Assembly (NCBI GenBank): GCA_026645815.1
Contig: JAPKMR010000007.1
Span: 1-64,000, forward strand
Length of the DNA: 64,000 bases
Source: Anaerolineae bacterium
GTDB lineage: Bacteria; Chloroflexota; Anaerolineae; B4-G1; SLSP01
Direction: 5' to 3'
The position numbers and the translations under genes were made by a program. Positions 62,447 through 64,000 of this stretch are shown here, in pieces. Numbering within the stretch: the stretch's first letter is position 1; each line of letters starts with the position of its first letter. The notes below the pieces were generated by a model. The model saw only the letters and a list, made by a program, of their open reading frames with translations. It was not told the DNA's origin and searched no databases.

Positions 62447-64000
62447 TCACTCTTCTTCCGTCCTATCTTCCTCACGGAGCTGTCGTTGATAGATTTCCGT
62501 GTATAGCCCAGAACTGCGGAGAAGTTCTGCGTGAGTACCGGAGGCGGCGATGCGTCCCTTTTCCAAGACGAGAACGAGATTGGCGGCGCGAACGGTGCTG
62601 AGTCGCTGGGCGATGACAAGGCTGGTGCGCCCCTGCATCAAATGCTCTAAAGCCAGTTGGATGAGGTGTTCAGTTTCGGTGTCAACACTTGCCAGGGCAT
62701 CGTCGAGGATGAGGATGCGTGGATCCTTGAGCAGGGCGCGAGCGATAGCAATGCGTTGCTTTTGCCCCCCGGAAAGTGTCGTGCCGCGCTCTCCAACACG
62801 GGTGGCGTAGCCTTCCGGTAATTCTTGAATAAACTCATGGGCCTGTGCGGCTTCTGCCGCGGCGAAAATCTCTGCGTCAGTGGCGTCAGGCTTTCCAAAT
62901 GCCAGGTTCTCGCGGATGCTGGCAGCAAAGAGCGTGGTCTCCTGCAACACGATACCGATTTGATCGCGCAATGATTTCAAGGTTACATCGCGAATATCGT
63001 GGCCATCAACCGTGATGCGTCCTGTTGTGGGGTCGTAGAAACGTGGTAGCAGGTTGATGATGGTTGACTTCCCTGAGCCAGTTGCGCCCAGGAGCGCGAT
63101 TACCTGCCCGGGTTGTGCTTCAAAGCTGACCCCGTTAAGGACCTTGTGGCGTCCAAAGTAGGCAAAAGAGACGTTGTCGAAACGTATGTTTCCGCGCACG
63201 GGGGGCAGGGCAATTGCGTTGGGTGCGTCGTGTACTTCCGATTGAGCATCCAGGATCTCGAAAACGCGCTCGCCAGAGGCGATGGCTTGCACGACTGCCG
63301 GCAAAATCATTCCGAGGCGCCGCACCGGTTGTACTAATTGACCCAAATAAGCGGTGAAAGCAACCATTTCGCCAAGCGTGAGTTGCCCCCGAATGACGAG
63401 TGACCCCCCGTACCAGAGAATCAGTACCGTTCCCACATTTGCCAATAGCTCAATGAGCGGCATGGTGCGGGCGCGCATAGCCGCAGCTTGAGTCGAAAGT
63501 TTGAACCATGCCAGATTATCGGCTTCAAAGCGGGTGATCTCGGCGCGCTCTTGGGCAAAGGCTTTGACGATGCGCGCTCCGCGAAGATTCTGTTCCAGGC
63601 GGGTGGTGAGCACTGCGAGTTGGTCTTGGATATCACGCGAGAGGGGACGGAAACGTCGCCCAAAATCCCAGGCGCGATAGGCGACAAGGGGCATTGTTCC
63701 CAAAGCGAGGAGCGCCAACCCGGGATTCATCTGCAGCATGACTACAGCTGTGCTGATGAGCAAAGTGCTACCTTCAAGGAGGCGCAGAGCGGCACGTCCG
63801 GTCAGGAAACGGAGGCGTTCAACATCCTGGATAGCACGCGAGAGTAATTGTCCTGTTTCTGTGCGATCGTGATACGAGAAAGATAACGCCGATAGCTTGC
63901 TGTGCAACGCTTTGCGGAGGTCATAAGCGGCGCCTTGCGAGCCAATTTCGATCCAGCGTCCCTGATAATAGGTAAGAACGCTTTTGAGTAGGGCTAAGCC
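62447..64000 (-). CDS. Heterodimeric ABC exporter, half with degenerate site (5' end outside window)
   Basis: 517 residues are visible, and the frame stays open to the window edge, so the N-terminus and the first helix or two are missing. The ATPase domain has Walker A GATGSGKS, signature LSGGQKQRIAIARALL, and Walker B ILILDDALASVD, where Asp replaces the catalytic Glu. This is the mark of the BmrC/TM287-like partner. It ends 40 bp before the other half, in operon order. The pair probably exports drugs or lipids. An apparent Met at 63907 is internal, not the start. Confidence 0.92.
   Translation of the reverse strand, partial: GLALLKSVLTYYQGRWIEIGSQGAAYDLRKALHSKLSALSFSYHDRTETGQLLSRAIQDVERLRFLTGRAALRLLEGSTLLISTAVVMLQMNPGLALLALGTMPLVAYRAWDFGRRFRPLSRDIQDQLAVLTTRLEQNLRGARIVKAFAQERAEITRFEADNLAWFKLSTQAAAMRARTMPLIELLANVGTVLILWYGGSLVIRGQLTLGEMVAFTAYLGQLVQPVRRLGMILPAVVQAIASGERVFEILDAQSEVHDAPNAIALPPVRGNIRFDNVSFAYFGRHKVLNGVSFEAQPGQVIALLGATGSGKSTIINLLPRFYDPTTGRITVDGHDIRDVTLKSLRDQIGIVLQETTLFAASIRENLAFGKPDATDAEIFAAAEAAQAHEFIQELPEGYATRVGERGTTLSGGQKQRIAIARALLKDPRILILDDALASVDTETEHLIQLALEHLMQGRTSLVIAQRLSTVRAANLVLVLEKGRIAASGTHAELLRSSGLYTEIYQRQLREEDRTEEE

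Noticed and set aside
62407..62619. Longer start for the first ABC exporter half
   Set aside because: It would overlap the end of the partner gene, and the extra residues are not hydrophobic or conserved. The ATG at 62406 follows GGGAGG.

Overview
The window is a dense bacterial chromosome segment of about 53% GC by eye, with 55 protein genes, no rRNA, tRNA or CRISPR array that I can see, and no transposase. Gene content points to a member of the Chloroflexota (Anaerolineae/Caldilineae-like). Supporting traits are coenzyme F420 genes, a TIGR03960/DUF2344 radical-SAM pair, large secreted proteins with Ser/Thr/Pro linkers and a C-terminal YLPLLL-type tail, a MEDS-domain sensor kinase and a laterally mobile N-type ATP synthase operon. 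The assignment is inference from gene content only.

Layout. 1-2.9 kb (+): polyphosphate kinase 2, a dimethylargininase-like enzyme and a zinc-ribbon protein. 3.0-6.9 kb (-): an F420 cluster (NADPH:F420 reductase, F420 glutamate ligase, LLM oxidoreductase) that ends in an odd PreA-like flavoprotein. 7.0-18.2 kb (-): housekeeping genes: TIGR03960-DUF2344-EamA, YjbQ, dnaG-rpoD, DUF503, pyrophosphatase, and a beta-CASP RNase with RNase D. 18.5-29.8 kb (+): secreted metallopeptidase, phosphodiesterase, homoserine dehydrogenase, PEBP lipoprotein, aldo/keto reductase, a class A PBP, an alkyltransferase-like protein and a response regulator. 30-35.5 kb: purB (-), then a MEDS/PAS/GAF/GAF kinase with a receiver-kinase hybrid (+). 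35.6-40.1 kb (-): MacAB-like exporter and mreB. 40.5-47.8 kb (+): an N-ATPase operon in the order atpD-C-Q-R-B-E-F-A-x-G. 47.8-51.8 kb (-): secreted peptidase, murI and a second aldo/keto reductase. 52-53.6 kb (+): glutaredoxin, DUF4446 protein and bactofilin. 53.7-64 kb: GT2 glycosyltransferase (-), giant subtilisin-like protease (+), histone-deacetylase-family hydrolase (-) and a heterodimeric ABC exporter (-), whose second gene runs off the window.

Most interesting: the N-ATPase operon carries a PII-like (DarA/PstA-family) gene between alpha and gamma. It has no atpH, and its atpF looks like a b-delta fusion. Its c subunit has a two-carboxylate Na+-type site with the helix-1 glycine motif lost, and its atpF ribosome-binding site sits inside a hairpin. 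Elsewhere, six genes (dnaG, rnd, the 18.5-kb peptidase, the 25-kb hypothetical, the MEDS kinase and the GT2 enzyme) have a -10 box 6-8 nt before the start codon, which indicates leaderless transcription. A 157-bp element with perfect 17-bp terminal inverted repeats and a perfect operator-like palindrome precede the glutaredoxin gene. A 67-bp intergenic element occurs twice.
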